Source: Alteromonas australica (GTDB taxonomy: Bacteria; Pseudomonadota; Gammaproteobacteria; Enterobacterales; Alteromonadaceae). From it: DNA of 64,000 nucleotides. Of the stretch, positions 39,947-49,731 are shown in pieces. A model generated the notes under the pieces. It was not told where the DNA came from. It saw nothing but the letters and a program-made list of their open reading frames with translations, and searched no databases. The DNA lies in NCBI RefSeq assembly GCF_000730385.1, contig NZ_CP008849.1, forward strand, positions 4,216,001-4,280,000, in the 5' to 3' direction. Made by a program: the position numbers and the translations under genes. Position 1 is the stretch's first letter; each line of letters starts with the position of its first letter.

Positions 39947-39965
39947 ATTGTTATTGTATAACAAT
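39947..39965. promoter_or_regulatory. Perfect palindrome upstream of the M1 peptidase gene
   Basis: ATTGTTAT and ATAACAAT, 8-base perfect arms with a TGT centre, end 29 bases before the M1 start. The right arm overlaps a possible -10 box (TATAAC). This is a good shape and place for a repressor operator, but I cannot name the protein. Confidence 0.45.
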
Positions 39966-39994
39966 TCTAATTTACAATGTTGCAAGGAAACTGC

Positions 39995-42460
39995 ATGAAC
40001 AAGCACAAACGACACTTTTTCTGGCTAGCGCCAGTTCTGTCTATGCTGATATGTCTTCCCACAAGCGCCGCAATAAAACAAACAAAAGGCGACTTTGAAG
40101 ATAAATTCCGTCAGCTAGACGAAGTTTTACCTACCCCTAATGTATACCGTAATGCTGCTGGTGAACCTGGCCATGAATATTGGCAGCAGCAGGTTGACTA
40201 CAAAATTGACGTTAAACTTTTAGAAGACAAGCGTCGAATTGAAGCTAGTGAAACCATTACGTATCACAACAATTCTCCAGATACACTGAAATACCTTTGG
40301 ATTCAGTTAGATCAAAACAAATTCCGTGACGACTCGATGTCCGCGCTTACCACCACCTTTGGTGGTATAGGCAACCGTGGGCCAGCGACGCAATCTGCAA
40401 GTGGAAGCGCCCCAGCCAAGCTAAGCATGGGTGCATTACGCCGTCAGCAATTCGTTGAAGACAACGAACTGGGTTACACCATTTCTCGTGTAGAAAACAA
40501 ATCAGGCACCGACCTACATCACGTAGTAGTGGGTACCTTAATGCGTGTTGACTTAGCCAAACCATTAAAGCCAGGTAAGAAAGTTACCTTTGATATCGAT
40601 TTTGCATTCAACATTGTTGAAGAAGATGCCGTATCTGCCCGTGCAGGTTATGAACACTTCCCTGATGATGAGCGCGAAGGTGGTAATGATATCTTCTTGC
40701 TAGCACAGTGGTTTCCGCGCCTTGCGGCGTACACCGACTATGAAGCATGGACCAACAAAGAATTTATTGGCCGTGGTGAGTTCACACTAGAGTTCGGTAA
40801 CTATGAAGTTGACATCACCGTTCCTGCTGATCACATTGTTTCATCTACAGGCGTACTTCAAAACCCGAAAGACGTACTAACAAAAACACAGCGTGATCGC
40901 CTTAAAAAAGCAGAAAAAGCTGACCGTATTGTTTTTGTTGTCACGCCAGAAGAAGCCATTGAAAACGAAAAAGAAGGCACATCTAAGTTAAAAACCTGGC
41001 GTTTTAAAGCAGAAAACGTCCGTGATTTCGCGTGGGCGTCGTCACGTAAGTTTGCTTGGGATGCCCGTGGTTACCAACAAGGTGGAGACACTCAACCTCT
41101 TGTGATGGCCATGTCTTTCTACCCGAAAGAAGGCGGAGAGCTATGGCAGAAGTACTCTACTGAGTCGATTATCCATACCATGGAAGTGTATAGCCGCTTC
41201 AGCTTCGACTACCCCTATCCCGTTGCACAGTCAGTTAACGGGCCAGTAGGCGGCATGGAATATCCAATGATTACCTTTAACGGCCCACGTACCGAGCTTC
41301 GTGACGATGGTTCTCGTACCTATTCATTGGCAGAAAAGCGTTTCCTTATTGGTGTTGTTATTCACGAAGTAGGGCATATCTACTTCCCTATGACGGTAAA
41401 CTCTGATGAACGTCAATGGACTTGGATGGATGAAGGCCTCAACAGCTTCCTAGATGGTGTTGCTGGTCGCGAATGGGATCCAACCATTCCATGGGGTGTT
41501 GAGCCTCGTGACATTACAGGCTACATGAAGTCTCAGACTCAAGTGCCTATTATGACGCAATCTGACTCGGTTTTACGTTTAGGTCCTAATGCCTATACAA
41601 AACCAGCAGCAGCATTAAACATTTTGCGTGAAACCATTCTTGGCCGTGAGTTGTTCGACTTTGCGTTTAAAGAATATGCACAACGTTGGATGTTTAAGCG
41701 TCCTACGCCATCCGATTTTTTCCGCACTATGGAAGAAGCTTCGGGTGTTGACCTTGATTGGTTCTGGCGTGGGTGGTTCTACACCACTGATCACGTAGAT
41801 ATTAGCTTAGACAGCGTATACAAGTTGCGTCTAAATACAGAAGACCCAGATATTGATTTCGCCCGTGAGCGCGAAGCTGAAATGGACAAACCTAAATCAC
41901 TTACCGATATTCGTAACAAAGAAGAAGGTAAGAAGCTTTGGGTTGACCGTTTTGAAGATATCAGCGACTTCTATGACGAAAACGACCGTTACACTGTAAC
42001 CAACAAAGAGCGTAACAAGTACCGTAGTTTCTTAAAGAAACTTGAACCTTGGGAACGTGAAGCGTTTGAACGTGCTGTTCGTGAAGACAAAAACTACTAC
42101 GTACTGGATTTCAGTAACAAAGGTGGTTTGGTTATGCCTATTATCCTAGAGCTAGCCTTCACTGATGGTACTACGGAAGAAATGCGCATTCCTGCTGAAA
42201 TTTGGCGCCGTACACCAAAAGCCGTTAGCAAGCTTATTGTGACGGATAAAGACAAAGAGCTAGTTAGCGTAACCGTTGACCCACACTGGGAAACCGCTGA
42301 TGTAGACGTGGAAAATAACCATTACCCTCGTCGTATTATTCCATCACGTATTGAAGCTTATAAGTCTAAGCCTCGCAGCACTTACGAGTACCGCGATTTA
42401 ATGCATGATGTAAAAACAGAGCTGAAGACAGATGATGACGAGGAAAGCGATGACAAGTAA
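39995..42460 (+). CDS. Secreted M1 family metallopeptidase
   Basis: A protein of about 821 residues with an export signal (about residues 8-26). The zinc site is H457-E-V-G-H461 with E480 as third ligand (HEXXH-X18-E), preceded by the M1 exopeptidase-type motif GGMEYPM. The ATG at 39995 is chosen for the AAGGA site six bases upstream. Arg codons are mostly CGT, unlike many neighbours, which suggests strong expression. It likely trims peptides in the periplasm or at the surface. The next gene overlaps its end by 11 bases. Confidence 0.9.
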   Translation: MNKHKRHFFWLAPVLSMLICLPTSAAIKQTKGDFEDKFRQLDEVLPTPNVYRNAAGEPGHEYWQQQVDYKIDVKLLEDKRRIEASETITYHNNSPDTLKYLWIQLDQNKFRDDSMSALTTTFGGIGNRGPATQSASGSAPAKLSMGALRRQQFVEDNELGYTISRVENKSGTDLHHVVVGTLMRVDLAKPLKPGKKVTFDIDFAFNIVEEDAVSARAGYEHFPDDEREGGNDIFLLAQWFPRLAAYTDYEAWTNKEFIGRGEFTLEFGNYEVDITVPADHIVSSTGVLQNPKDVLTKTQRDRLKKAEKADRIVFVVTPEEAIENEKEGTSKLKTWRFKAENVRDFAWASSRKFAWDARGYQQGGDTQPLVMAMSFYPKEGGELWQKYSTESIIHTMEVYSRFSFDYPYPVAQSVNGPVGGMEYPMITFNGPRTELRDDGSRTYSLAEKRFLIGVVIHEVGHIYFPMTVNSDERQWTWMDEGLNSFLDGVAGREWDPTIPWGVEPRDITGYMKSQTQVPIMTQSDSVLRLGPNAYTKPAAALNILRETILGRELFDFAFKEYAQRWMFKRPTPSDFFRTMEEASGVDLDWFWRGWFYTTDHVDISLDSVYKLRLNTEDPDIDFAREREAEMDKPKSLTDIRNKEEGKKLWVDRFEDISDFYDENDRYTVTNKERNKYRSFLKKLEPWEREAFERAVREDKNYYVLDFSNKGGLVMPIILELAFTDGTTEEMRIPAEIWRRTPKAVSKLIVTDKDKELVSVTVDPHWETADVDVENNHYPRRIIPSRIEAYKSKPRSTYEYRDLMHDVKTELKTDDDEESDDK

Positions 42461-42989
42461 GTTATCGGCTTTTCGTAAGACACAGCGCTTATTTGCGCTG
42501 TGTCTTATTGTTTTTGGTTTTTTCGCGGGTACCGCACAAGCACACCAAATTAAAGCGGCTATTACCACAGTACTGTTTAATCCACGAACAGAAAACATTG
42601 AAGTCATGCACCGCTTTAATTTGCATGATGCAGAGCACGCTGTGAAAGCCCTGTTCGATAAGCACGCTGACATTATGGATGATGCTAATACTCAGCAAGA
42701 TTTCGCTGACTATGTGAGTAAGCACTTCGCGCTGTTAAACAGCGAAGAAGTGCCCTTGGCGTTAACCCAAGTGGGTTTTGAAGTAGAAGGTAAGCACTTT
42801 TGGGTTTATCAAGAAACGGCTCAACCACCTGAGATAGAAGGGCTTAAAATACGTCATGATGCACTTCGTGACTTATGGCCTTCACAAGTTAACACCATCA
42901 ACGTAGAAGGTAACGGGCCTCTTAAGACCCTTACCTTTACCGACAACGTGACCTTGCTTGAAGTTAGCTTTAACAGCGAGCACCATTAA
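42450..42989 (+). CDS. DUF6702-type secreted protein
   Basis: A protein of about 179 residues with a signal sequence (hydrophobic LFALCLIVFGFFAGTAQA) and a mostly beta secreted domain. HQIKAAITTVLFNPRTENIEVMHRF and the end of the chain resemble the DUF6702 family. The ATG at 42450 has a GAGGAAAG site and overlaps the peptidase stop, so both are co-translated. The function is unknown; the pairing with an M1 peptidase is likely meaningful. Confidence 0.75.
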   Translation: MTSKLSAFRKTQRLFALCLIVFGFFAGTAQAHQIKAAITTVLFNPRTENIEVMHRFNLHDAEHAVKALFDKHADIMDDANTQQDFADYVSKHFALLNSEEVPLALTQVGFEVEGKHFWVYQETAQPPEIEGLKIRHDALRDLWPSQVNTINVEGNGPLKTLTFTDNVTLLEVSFNSEHH

Positions 42990-43010
42990 TAGTGATCATT
43001 AAATAATTGT

Positions 43011-43035
43011 AAGGTGCGGGCGCCTCCCGCCCCTT
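43011..43035 (+). terminator. Weak hairpin after the peptidase operon
   Basis: AAGG-T-GCGGG pairs with CCCGC-C-CCTT and is followed by ATGGTTTTCT, a poor T-run. It is a possible terminator only. Confidence 0.4.
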
Positions 43036-43129
43036 ATGGTTTTCTGGCTTTCTACTCCTGAAGTCTTATTTCCTTTCTTTGATTTGTCATTTAACGTAAC
43101 TGTAGGATTATCGAACAGACGACGATTTT

Positions 43130-43402
43130 ATGGCGACGAATACAACTGAAGCTCCATTCTCAAACCGCAAAAATAGTATATGGGTTACCTTAAGCGGTGC
43201 CATGGCACTCACTTTTGTTTCCATGCTGTTTTTACCTAATAGTGGTGCAGGTGAAGGAATGGTGGCAACTTATTCATCAATGTTGTGGTGCGGAATCTTT
43301 GGCGCATCGCTAGCCCGTTACTTAAGCCACAGCGGCTGGATTGGTTTTGCCATAGGCAGCGTAGTGGGTTTTACGCTTCAACTCGTTTCACAGCTTATTT
43401 AA
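43130..43402 (+). CDS. Small two-helix membrane protein of unknown function
   Basis: A 90-aa protein with a polar N-terminus of about 17 residues and two or three hydrophobic segments (about residues 18-38, 48-64 and 69-88) rich in Gly. I do not recognise it. It stands alone before the AarF/UbiB gene with a weak ribosome site; codon use is normal and the frame is free of stops. Confidence 0.6.
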   Translation: MATNTTEAPFSNRKNSIWVTLSGAMALTFVSMLFLPNSGAGEGMVATYSSMLWCGIFGASLARYLSHSGWIGFAIGSVVGFTLQLVSQLI

Positions 43403-43514
43403 ACTTTTTATCCGCTTCATCCAACAATAAATGTCTGGCGTATACACTAGGTAAATCGAACTAGGCGCATCTTGCATCTAGCCATTTGTCGACAACAAGG
43501 TATTTCGCCCGCCC

Positions 43515-44927
43515 ATGACGGATAAATTCAACGCTAACGCCAGTCACCCTAATAAAACGCAGGATGATAAAGCAGCTAGGCCCACAAAAGCGGTGCCTTC
43601 ATCTCGACTAGGTCGAGTGAGCAGGCTTGGGTTTCTTGCCACCAAAGTGGCGGGAAATGTAGTCGCTAAGGGTGCCGAACAATGGTTAAAAGGTGAAAAG
43701 CCCGCCTTATCCTCTTTACTGCTAACCCCCAAAAACATCGCCAACATTGCCGATGAGTTAGCCAGTATGCGTGGCGCCGCCATGAAACTTGGCCAACTTA
43801 TCTCTATGGATACGGGCGACTTCCTCCCCCCCGAATTGGCGAATATTCTGGCGCGGTTAAGAGACGACGCCGATCCCATGCCAAAATCACAACTCGTTGA
43901 AGTGTTAAATGAAGCGTGGGGAAACGATTGGCAAGATAAGCTTCTGTATTTTTCATTTGCCCCCGTGGCCGCAGCCTCTATTGGTCAGGTACACAAAGCC
44001 ATTACGCTTGATGGCGTAACACTCGCCATTAAGGTGCAATACCCTGGTGTGAAAAAAAGTATTGATAGCGATGTGGATAACGTGGCTACGCTTATTAAGC
44101 TCACTGGGTTAGTCCCGTCTTCCCTAGACATACAACCGCTACTTGAACAAGCCAAGCAACAATTACATCAAGAAGCCGACTATAGCCGCGAAGCTAACAT
44201 GCTTACCCGCTACCGTTCAGCGCTAAGCCATGCCGATAGCGAGAATGTGCTAGGAGATGAAGCTAGCAGTGAGGCTCCCAGCCGATTTATTGTGCCCCAG
44301 GTTTACGAGTCACTCACCACTAATACGGTACTGGCAATGGATTTTGTAAAGGGAGAAGCTGCAGACGTGCTGTTGTCACAACCCCAAGAGATGCGTGATC
44401 AAGCTATGACCCAATTGATGGCGTTATTCTTTCAAGAAATATTTGAATTCAAGTTACTTCAAAGTGACCCTAACCTAGCTAACTACTTATTCGATACACA
44501 AACTCAGCGCTGGGTATTACTCGACTTTGGTGCCACTCGCGATATCCCTGACAACATTGCACAGGGCTACCAGCAACTGTTAAAAAGCGCGGCACTGAAT
44601 AATGCCGATATGATGCGCGAAGCGGCTTTAGATATTGGGTTAATTCATGCAACGCATTGCCAGCAACAACAAGAGGCCGTGGTGAATATAGGTTTAGAGG
44701 CCTGTGAAGCTATTCGAGTATCGGGGGCCTACGATTTTGGAAAGAGCGATCTTATCGCCCGGTTGCATGATAAAGGCATGGCATTAACGAATGAACATGA
44801 TTTTTGGCACACGCCACCTATTGACGCTCTTTTTATTCACCGAAAACTAGGCGGCCTGTATTTATTAGCAAAGCGCTTGGGGGCGCGGGTGAATATGCAA
44901 GACGCCGCGGCAAAGTGGCTGGTATAG
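43515..44927 (+). CDS. ABC1/AarF/UbiB family atypical kinase
   Basis: A 470-aa protein with the family hallmarks: the KxGQ motif (MKLGQLISMDTGDFLPPELANILARLRD), the Ala-rich loop PVAAASIGQVHKA, the Lys of LAIKVQYPG, the catalytic segment LLQSDPNLANYLFD and the metal-binding LLDFGATRD. The family controls coenzyme Q synthesis or lipid handling. No C-terminal membrane anchor is obvious, so this is likely the soluble UbiB-like subgroup rather than UbiB itself. No ubi gene is near. Confidence 0.9.
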   Translation: MTDKFNANASHPNKTQDDKAARPTKAVPSSRLGRVSRLGFLATKVAGNVVAKGAEQWLKGEKPALSSLLLTPKNIANIADELASMRGAAMKLGQLISMDTGDFLPPELANILARLRDDADPMPKSQLVEVLNEAWGNDWQDKLLYFSFAPVAAASIGQVHKAITLDGVTLAIKVQYPGVKKSIDSDVDNVATLIKLTGLVPSSLDIQPLLEQAKQQLHQEADYSREANMLTRYRSALSHADSENVLGDEASSEAPSRFIVPQVYESLTTNTVLAMDFVKGEAADVLLSQPQEMRDQAMTQLMALFFQEIFEFKLLQSDPNLANYLFDTQTQRWVLLDFGATRDIPDNIAQGYQQLLKSAALNNADMMREAALDIGLIHATHCQQQQEAVVNIGLEACEAIRVSGAYDFGKSDLIARLHDKGMALTNEHDFWHTPPIDALFIHRKLGGLYLLAKRLGARVNMQDAAAKWLV

Positions 44928-44954
44928 CAACGTGAGCAATTCGAGTACGCTGAT

Positions 44955-45263
44955 TTAATAAGGCAATGCCATACTGAATGGCAGCGCCATTTGCTCGGCG
45001 CTTTTAGGCGGGTTACCAATCATTTCGTCATAGGGTGAGTCGTGCTTCATCACGGCGGTTTTTACCGTGCAATGAGCAAACGCTTCTCGGATATGGCCTG
45101 TACTAAAAAAACGCATAGGCTTATCTAGCTTGTCGTACACCATACCGCTTTTATCCCCAACCGTGAGATAGACTAAGTACACATTCATTTCGTACGATTG
45201 CACTTCAAGGTAGTCTATTTCCCACGCAGCGTGTTCAATATTTGTGTAAGGGAATTTAATCAT
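44955..45263 (-). CDS. DUF6482-like small soluble protein
   Basis: A 102-aa protein without a signal or membrane segment. The pattern YLVYLTVGDKSGMVYDKLD, then PMRFFSTGHIREAF and the HDSPYDEMIGNPP end resembles DUF6482 proteins of gammaproteobacteria. It is convergent with the AarF gene. Function unknown. Confidence 0.65.
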   Translation of the reverse strand: MIKFPYTNIEHAAWEIDYLEVQSYEMNVYLVYLTVGDKSGMVYDKLDKPMRFFSTGHIREAFAHCTVKTAVMKHDSPYDEMIGNPPKSAEQMALPFSMALPY

Positions 45264-45622
45264 ACTTGCCTCTGTAGCCGCCTTATCACCACATGTTCTT
45301 AAGCGTTTTATTACACGCCCTACTTAATTACGTTACAGTGCGTTATCGGGTTCAAAGACAGTGCTTATATTTCTCGAAGTCAAAGACTCATCGCGCTGGC
45401 GCACGGCATGATTTGCTGTAGCGACGGCATCCTCCCCCTAGCACTGTGTAAATGCACGTAAATACGGAATAATTTCGATCGATTTAGGGTCATAGTTCGT
45501 TCAAAGAGGAACAAAAAAAGAAAATTACACGATGAGAAGTATATTTCTCTTGCTTGAATTTCAATTTTTGGGTGTTATCTCTGATAGTATAAAAGAAAGG
45601 ACAATTTTTCAGCGGAGACATT
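45264..45622. other. Intergenic region before the DUF3014 gene
   Basis: About 360 bases between divergent genes. The segment near 45585-45600 (TAGTATAAAAG) is a plausible -10 region for the rightward gene. No repeat, RNA gene or operator that I can support. Confidence 0.4.
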
Positions 45623-46480
45623 ATGAGCGAAACCTCAGAAAAACGTACGTTGGTTCCCCACTTTCTCATTATTGGGGTGATCATTGTGATCATACTGGCC
45701 ATAGTATTTTGGCCATCAGAAGACGAATCTCCGGTAGCGCCAGAGCCTGAAGTGATTCAGCCCGAGCTTGAAGTGCCAGAAGAACCCGAGGTATTTGAAA
45801 CTCGACCTACTCCGCCTCCCGTGGAATTGGAAGAAAAAGATGAAGTAGAGCCATTACCAGAACCTGAGCCTACAGAGCCAGAACCGCTGGATGTGAGCGA
45901 CCCCGCCATTAAGGCATCGTTACGGGATATTTCTACCGCCAACGATAACAGTGTTAATCGCATGCTGGTTAACGAAGGTCTACTGCAGCGTTTTGTGGTA
46001 ACCGTCACTAATTTAGCAAATGACGAAATGGCACCTAATCATCAACTACTTAATCCACCAGAGCAGTCGTTCCGCGTATATTCGCAGGCGGGCAAGCAAT
46101 GGATTGACGCCGCTAGCTACAAGCGGTATACCCCCTATGTAGATATGCTGGAGTCATTCGACAATCAAGCGTTACTTAGTGTGTATAACCTGTACAAAGA
46201 GGACGTACAAAATAAATATGCGGAAATAAGTGATGAGCCTGACCAAGATTTCAATGAGGTACTTTTAATGGCGATTGACGAATTGCTAGATACTCCAGAA
46301 GTCCCTGTACCTGTCGAAGTTTATACTGACTCTGTTGCCTATAAGTATGCTGATTCTCGTCTAGAAAACCTTAACGAGCCGCAAAAGCAACTGCTTCGAA
46401 CCGGCCCTGACAATATGCGTCGTATTAAAGCGAAGTTACGAGAGTTGAAAACCTTGATTCAAGCAGATGGATCTCAGTAG
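45623..46480 (+). CDS. DUF3014 domain protein, membrane-anchored with Pro/Glu-rich linker
   Basis: A 285-aa protein with one N-terminal membrane helix (about residues 12-31), a Pro/Glu-rich extended linker (about 37-90), and a helical periplasmic DUF3014 domain (recognisable by SVNRMLVNEGLLQRFVVTV and ASYKRYTPYVDMLESFD). A GGAGA site precedes the ATG. The linker could span part of the cell wall. The next gene overlaps it by 14 bases. Confidence 0.82.
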   Translation: MSETSEKRTLVPHFLIIGVIIVIILAIVFWPSEDESPVAPEPEVIQPELEVPEEPEVFETRPTPPPVELEEKDEVEPLPEPEPTEPEPLDVSDPAIKASLRDISTANDNSVNRMLVNEGLLQRFVVTVTNLANDEMAPNHQLLNPPEQSFRVYSQAGKQWIDAASYKRYTPYVDMLESFDNQALLSVYNLYKEDVQNKYAEISDEPDQDFNEVLLMAIDELLDTPEVPVPVEVYTDSVAYKYADSRLENLNEPQKQLLRTGPDNMRRIKAKLRELKTLIQADGSQ

Positions 46481-47045
46481 ATTTCAGCAACAATTGAAGG
46501 GCGCGTCTAGCGAGGCGCGCGCACTTCCGCCAGTCGATAAATGGGATCCTCCTTTTTGCGGTGATATTAACCTTGAAATAGCGCTGGACGGACGTTGGTT
46601 TTATGAAGGCAGCCCTATTGGTCGAGCCAGCTTGGTTCGCCTATTCTCAACCGTGCTTAAACGAGAAGGTGACAACTACTTCTTAGTCACCCCTGTAGAG
46701 AAAGTGGGGATCCGCGTCGAAGATACCCCATTTATTATCGTAGAATGGGAAAACAATGGTGACACCTTAGTGTTTACCACACAAAGTGGCGACACCATCC
46801 CTCTTACCGACCTATCTCAAATTGAATTACGTGTTCCCCCTAGCGCGCTTAGAGACGACAACGCCACAGCTATTCCTTACCTTTGCGTAAGACGAAACCT
46901 GTGGGCGCGGCTACACCAGAATGTTTACTACCAATTATTGACACAGGCGAAAGAAGTCAGGAAGAAAGAGAATAACACCACAATAACGCAATTTAGCCTA
47001 GACTCCGCCGGCAAGCAGTTTGTCATAGGTGAAGTAACGTCGTAA
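46467..47045 (+). CDS. DUF1285 domain protein
   Basis: A 192-aa cytoplasmic-looking protein. The segment [39 protein letters not shown] is the DUF1285 signature, followed by [22 protein letters not shown]. It has no membrane segment. The start lies inside the DUF3014 gene, which argues for coupled translation. Function unknown. Confidence 0.82.
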   Translation: MDLSRFQQQLKGASSEARALPPVDKWDPPFCGDINLEIALDGRWFYEGSPIGRASLVRLFSTVLKREGDNYFLVTPVEKVGIRVEDTPFIIVEWENNGDTLVFTTQSGDTIPLTDLSQIELRVPPSALRDDNATAIPYLCVRRNLWARLHQNVYYQLLTQAKEVRKKENNTTITQFSLDSAGKQFVIGEVTS

Positions 47046-47212
47046 GCCCGCCTCGGCCACCCTTGCAACTAAGAAACATAAGCACAATCAACGACGCCCC
47101 ACCTAGAAAACCCAAGAATGCATTCACGTTTTTCGACTTCTCTTTTGCCTTCTTCTGCTGCCTCATTTACATTAGCTGTACAATATACATTCAATCATTA
47201 AGAAGAATACTT

Positions 47213-48502
47213 ATGAAAAGCATGCCGTTCACCTTGCTATACGCTGCTATTAGTGCACTTTCATTTAACGTAAGTGCAGACACTGTGATTCATGCAGGCA
47301 GTGTTTTTACCGGTACGTCAGATACCTTAAAACACCAGGTCACGATTGTCGTTAACGGCAACAAGATTGAAGCCATTGAGGAGGGTTTTACCCCCCCATC
47401 ACAAGGCGATACCCTCATTGATTTAAAACATGCCACCGTATTACCTGGTTTAATGGATATGCATGTCCACTTGTCTTCCCAGCACGGCGGACCACAAACA
47501 TACCTTGAACGTTTCTCGTTAAATGAAGCTGACTATGCGCTGCGCGCGGCTAATTACGCAAAGATAACGCTAGATGCAGGCTTCACCACTGTGCGTAACC
47601 TCGGCGACAGCTACCATGAAACTGTGGCGTTAAGAAACGCCATTAATAAAGGTTATGCGGTTGGCCCTCGAATTTATACTGTAGGCAAATCTATAGCCAC
47701 TACTGGCGGGCACGCGGATCCTAGTAATGGCATGTCACACATGATTAGGCCTGATGTTGGACCAAAACAAGGCGTAGTGAACGGCGAAGTAGAAGCAAGA
47801 GCAGCGGTTCGTTCTCGATATCAAGATGGCGCCGACCTTATTAAAATTACTGCCACAGGCGGAGTATTGAGTGTGGCAAAAAGCGGCCAAAATCCACAGT
47901 TCATGACAGACGAACTGGGCGCCATTGTAGACACTGCAAAAGACTACGGCATGACAGTGGCAGTGCATGCGCATGGAAAAGAAGGGATGAAACGCGCTGT
48001 CATTGCAGGTGTAGACTCTATTGAACACGGTACCTACATGGACGATGAAATTCGTAACCTAATGAAACAACATGGTACCTACTATGTGCCTACCATTCTG
48101 GCAGGTAAATTCGTGGCAGACAAAGCTAAGATAGACGGTTATTTTCCGGCGTTGGTTCAACCTAAAGCCGCTGCCATTGGGCCGTTAATACAAAGTACAT
48201 TTGCCAAGGCTCACAAGTCGGGCGTAAAAATTGCTTTTGGTACAGACAGCGGTGTATCAGCTCATGGTGATAATGCCCAAGAGTTTGCTCTGATGGTTGA
48301 AGCCGGCATGTCACCTGCAGATGCTATTTTGAGCGCAACGGTAAACAGTGCGGACCTTCTAGGTATCAGTGAAACACTAGGCTCCTTAGAGCCAGGAAAG
48401 CTAGCTGATATGATTGCCGTAAAAGGCAACCCACTCGAAAATATACGGTTACTTGAAAGCGTGGCCTTTGTCATGAAGGACGGTAAAATTTACAAGCAAT
48501 AA
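47213..48502 (+). CDS. Secreted amidohydrolase / Xaa-Pro dipeptidase-like metallohydrolase
   Basis: A protein of about 429 residues with a signal sequence ([20 protein letters not shown]). It has the amidohydrolase metal ligands: H84-x-H86 (MDMHVHL), the Lys of [11 protein letters not shown] that is usually carboxylated, His of AVHAHGKEG and SIEHGTYMD, and the Asp of [12 protein letters not shown]. The layout matches secreted imidazolonepropionase-like and prolidase-type enzymes. The frame opens upstream at 47063, but the ATG at 47213 is the one with a proper signal sequence right after it. Substrate uncertain. Confidence 0.88.
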   Translation: MKSMPFTLLYAAISALSFNVSADTVIHAGSVFTGTSDTLKHQVTIVVNGNKIEAIEEGFTPPSQGDTLIDLKHATVLPGLMDMHVHLSSQHGGPQTYLERFSLNEADYALRAANYAKITLDAGFTTVRNLGDSYHETVALRNAINKGYAVGPRIYTVGKSIATTGGHADPSNGMSHMIRPDVGPKQGVVNGEVEARAAVRSRYQDGADLIKITATGGVLSVAKSGQNPQFMTDELGAIVDTAKDYGMTVAVHAHGKEGMKRAVIAGVDSIEHGTYMDDEIRNLMKQHGTYYVPTILAGKFVADKAKIDGYFPALVQPKAAAIGPLIQSTFAKAHKSGVKIAFGTDSGVSAHGDNAQEFALMVEAGMSPADAILSATVNSADLLGISETLGSLEPGKLADMIAVKGNPLENIRLLESVAFVMKDGKIYKQ

Positions 48503-48511
48503 GTAGGAACT

Positions 48512-49102
48512 ATGGCATTAGGCACAAAGGTTAAGCGCAAAACACAGCAACTTGTTGACTCTAAACATATGCTTAAAGGCATTACCACCGCCTCCTTTCT
48601 TGAGTCCACCATTGTGCCAGTGCCGCTTGAAGCCATCATGGTTCCTTTGATGCAGGCTAGGCGAGATAGCTTGTGGAAAATTGCTTTTATGGCCACCTTA
48701 GGCTGTGTAATCGGCGCCATCTTTGGTTATGCATTAGGGTATTACCTATTCGACCTGATTGGCCAATGGGTGATTGACACCTTTTTCAGTCAGTCGCAAT
48801 TTGAAAACGTAAAACAACAAATGCGAAACCAAGGTTTTTGGTTTGTAATGACACTCGGCATTGCCCCCATACCTTTTCAAGTGGCCATGCTTGCTGCCGG
48901 CGCAACGCAATATTCACTCCCTTTATTTTTACTGGCGACTATCATTGCAAGAGCCATCCGCTATTTCGGCTTGGCGCTTGTGGTATATTACGCAGGCGAT
49001 AGAGCAGAGCACTTGATTAAACGCTACAAAGCAAAAACAATCATTGCCTTATCGCTTGCCGTTATTATTCTTTGGTGGGCAAGCAATCAGCTGTCTGGCT
49101 AA
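48512..49102 (+). CDS. VTT (DedA/YqaA-type) membrane protein
   Basis: A 196-aa protein. FLESTIVPVPLEAIMVPLMQ and the later GIAPIPFQVAMLAAG are the paired re-entrant motifs of the VTT/SNARE-associated family (E-x-x-x-x-P-x-P and G-x-x-P-x-P-F). Several membrane helices follow, ending in a basic C-terminus. Homologues scramble or flip lipids such as undecaprenyl phosphate or phospholipids. AGGAA lies before the ATG, ten bases after the amidohydrolase stop. Confidence 0.85.
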   Translation: MALGTKVKRKTQQLVDSKHMLKGITTASFLESTIVPVPLEAIMVPLMQARRDSLWKIAFMATLGCVIGAIFGYALGYYLFDLIGQWVIDTFFSQSQFENVKQQMRNQGFWFVMTLGIAPIPFQVAMLAAGATQYSLPLFLLATIIARAIRYFGLALVVYYAGDRAEHLIKRYKAKTIIALSLAVIILWWASNQLSG

Positions 49103-49103
49103 G

Positions 49104-49153
49104 GATGAGATCCTCATCTAAAAAATTATTTAGATGATCATCATCGTTTTTTT
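49104..49153 (+). terminator. Cluster of overlapping inverted repeats ending in a T-run
   Basis: Three overlapping dyads, GATGAG-ATC-CTCATC (49104-49118), ATCTAAA/TTTAGAT (49116-49135) and GATGAT-C-ATCATC (49133-49145), are followed by a run of seven T. Likely a terminator for the VTT gene, just before the Fur-box promoter. Confidence 0.6.
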
Positions 49154-49166
49154 GAACTTTACATTT

Positions 49167-49185
49167 GATAATGATTCTTATTTGC
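49167..49185 (+). promoter_or_regulatory. Fur box before the two-gene unit
   Basis: Matches 14 of 19 bases of the classical Fur box, with the first nine (GATAATGAT) identical. It lies 29 bases before the start of the gene at 49214, where it would cover a promoter. Iron repression is therefore expected. Confidence 0.7.
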
Positions 49186-49213
49186 ACTAGTGTAGTTATT
49201 AGGAGGTGCAAAT

Positions 49214-49708
49214 ATGAAGACACACCATTTATGTCCCGTTTATCGCAAGTGGTTACAGCTTAACCCCCTTGTTGCGCGAGAGCATCGCTGCGCTCTGCAA
49301 AAACAAACACAGCAGGCACATCTGAGAGGCGATACGCAGGAAGCGAAGTATCTAGGCTATCAAACCTTTGAAGCGGCCAGGGTTATATTAACTGCGCTCC
49401 AACCGGTATCGTCGGATAGCGTTAAACCTATACAAGAGGATGTTTTGGCGTTCGGCACCATGGGCATGTACTTGGCTAATTTGCTCATAAAAAGCGACAA
49501 TATTGAAGAAGCTCATCGAGTACTTCAAGAATGTCAGCAGCAGCTAATGACTATTTTGCCCCTACATGCCACAAACCCCTCGGTATGTAAGATGATTGTC
49601 ACACTTCAGCAATCCCTTGAGGTGGGAAGCCAACGCCTTCTTACCACAAAAAATCGAGTACCACCTACTTCCATATACCCCCAGCTTGCTTCTGTAAATA
49701 TACATTAG
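49214..49708 (+). CDS. Predicted Fur-regulated protein of unknown function (helical, TPR-like)
   Basis: A 164-aa protein with an excellent AGGAGGTG ribosome site. No signal or membrane segment. It begins MKTHHLCPVYRKWLQLNP with a His/Cys-containing N-terminus, and the rest is predicted all helix, with two segments of TPR-like repeat spacing (HLRGDTQEAKYLGYQTFEAA and LLIKSDNIEEAHRVLQECQQ). I do not recognise a family. The Fur box and the small downstream partner point to a role under iron limitation; that is inference. Confidence 0.65.
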   Translation: MKTHHLCPVYRKWLQLNPLVAREHRCALQKQTQQAHLRGDTQEAKYLGYQTFEAARVILTALQPVSSDSVKPIQEDVLAFGTMGMYLANLLIKSDNIEEAHRVLQECQQQLMTILPLHATNPSVCKMIVTLQQSLEVGSQRLLTTKNRVPPTSIYPQLASVNIH

Positions 49709-49731
49709 CAATACAAAGAGGATGCACAAAA

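Noticed and set aside
45532..45750. 72-aa frame before and over the start of the DUF3014 gene
   Set aside because: It overlaps the better supported DUF3014 start in another frame and has no domain or ribosome site.
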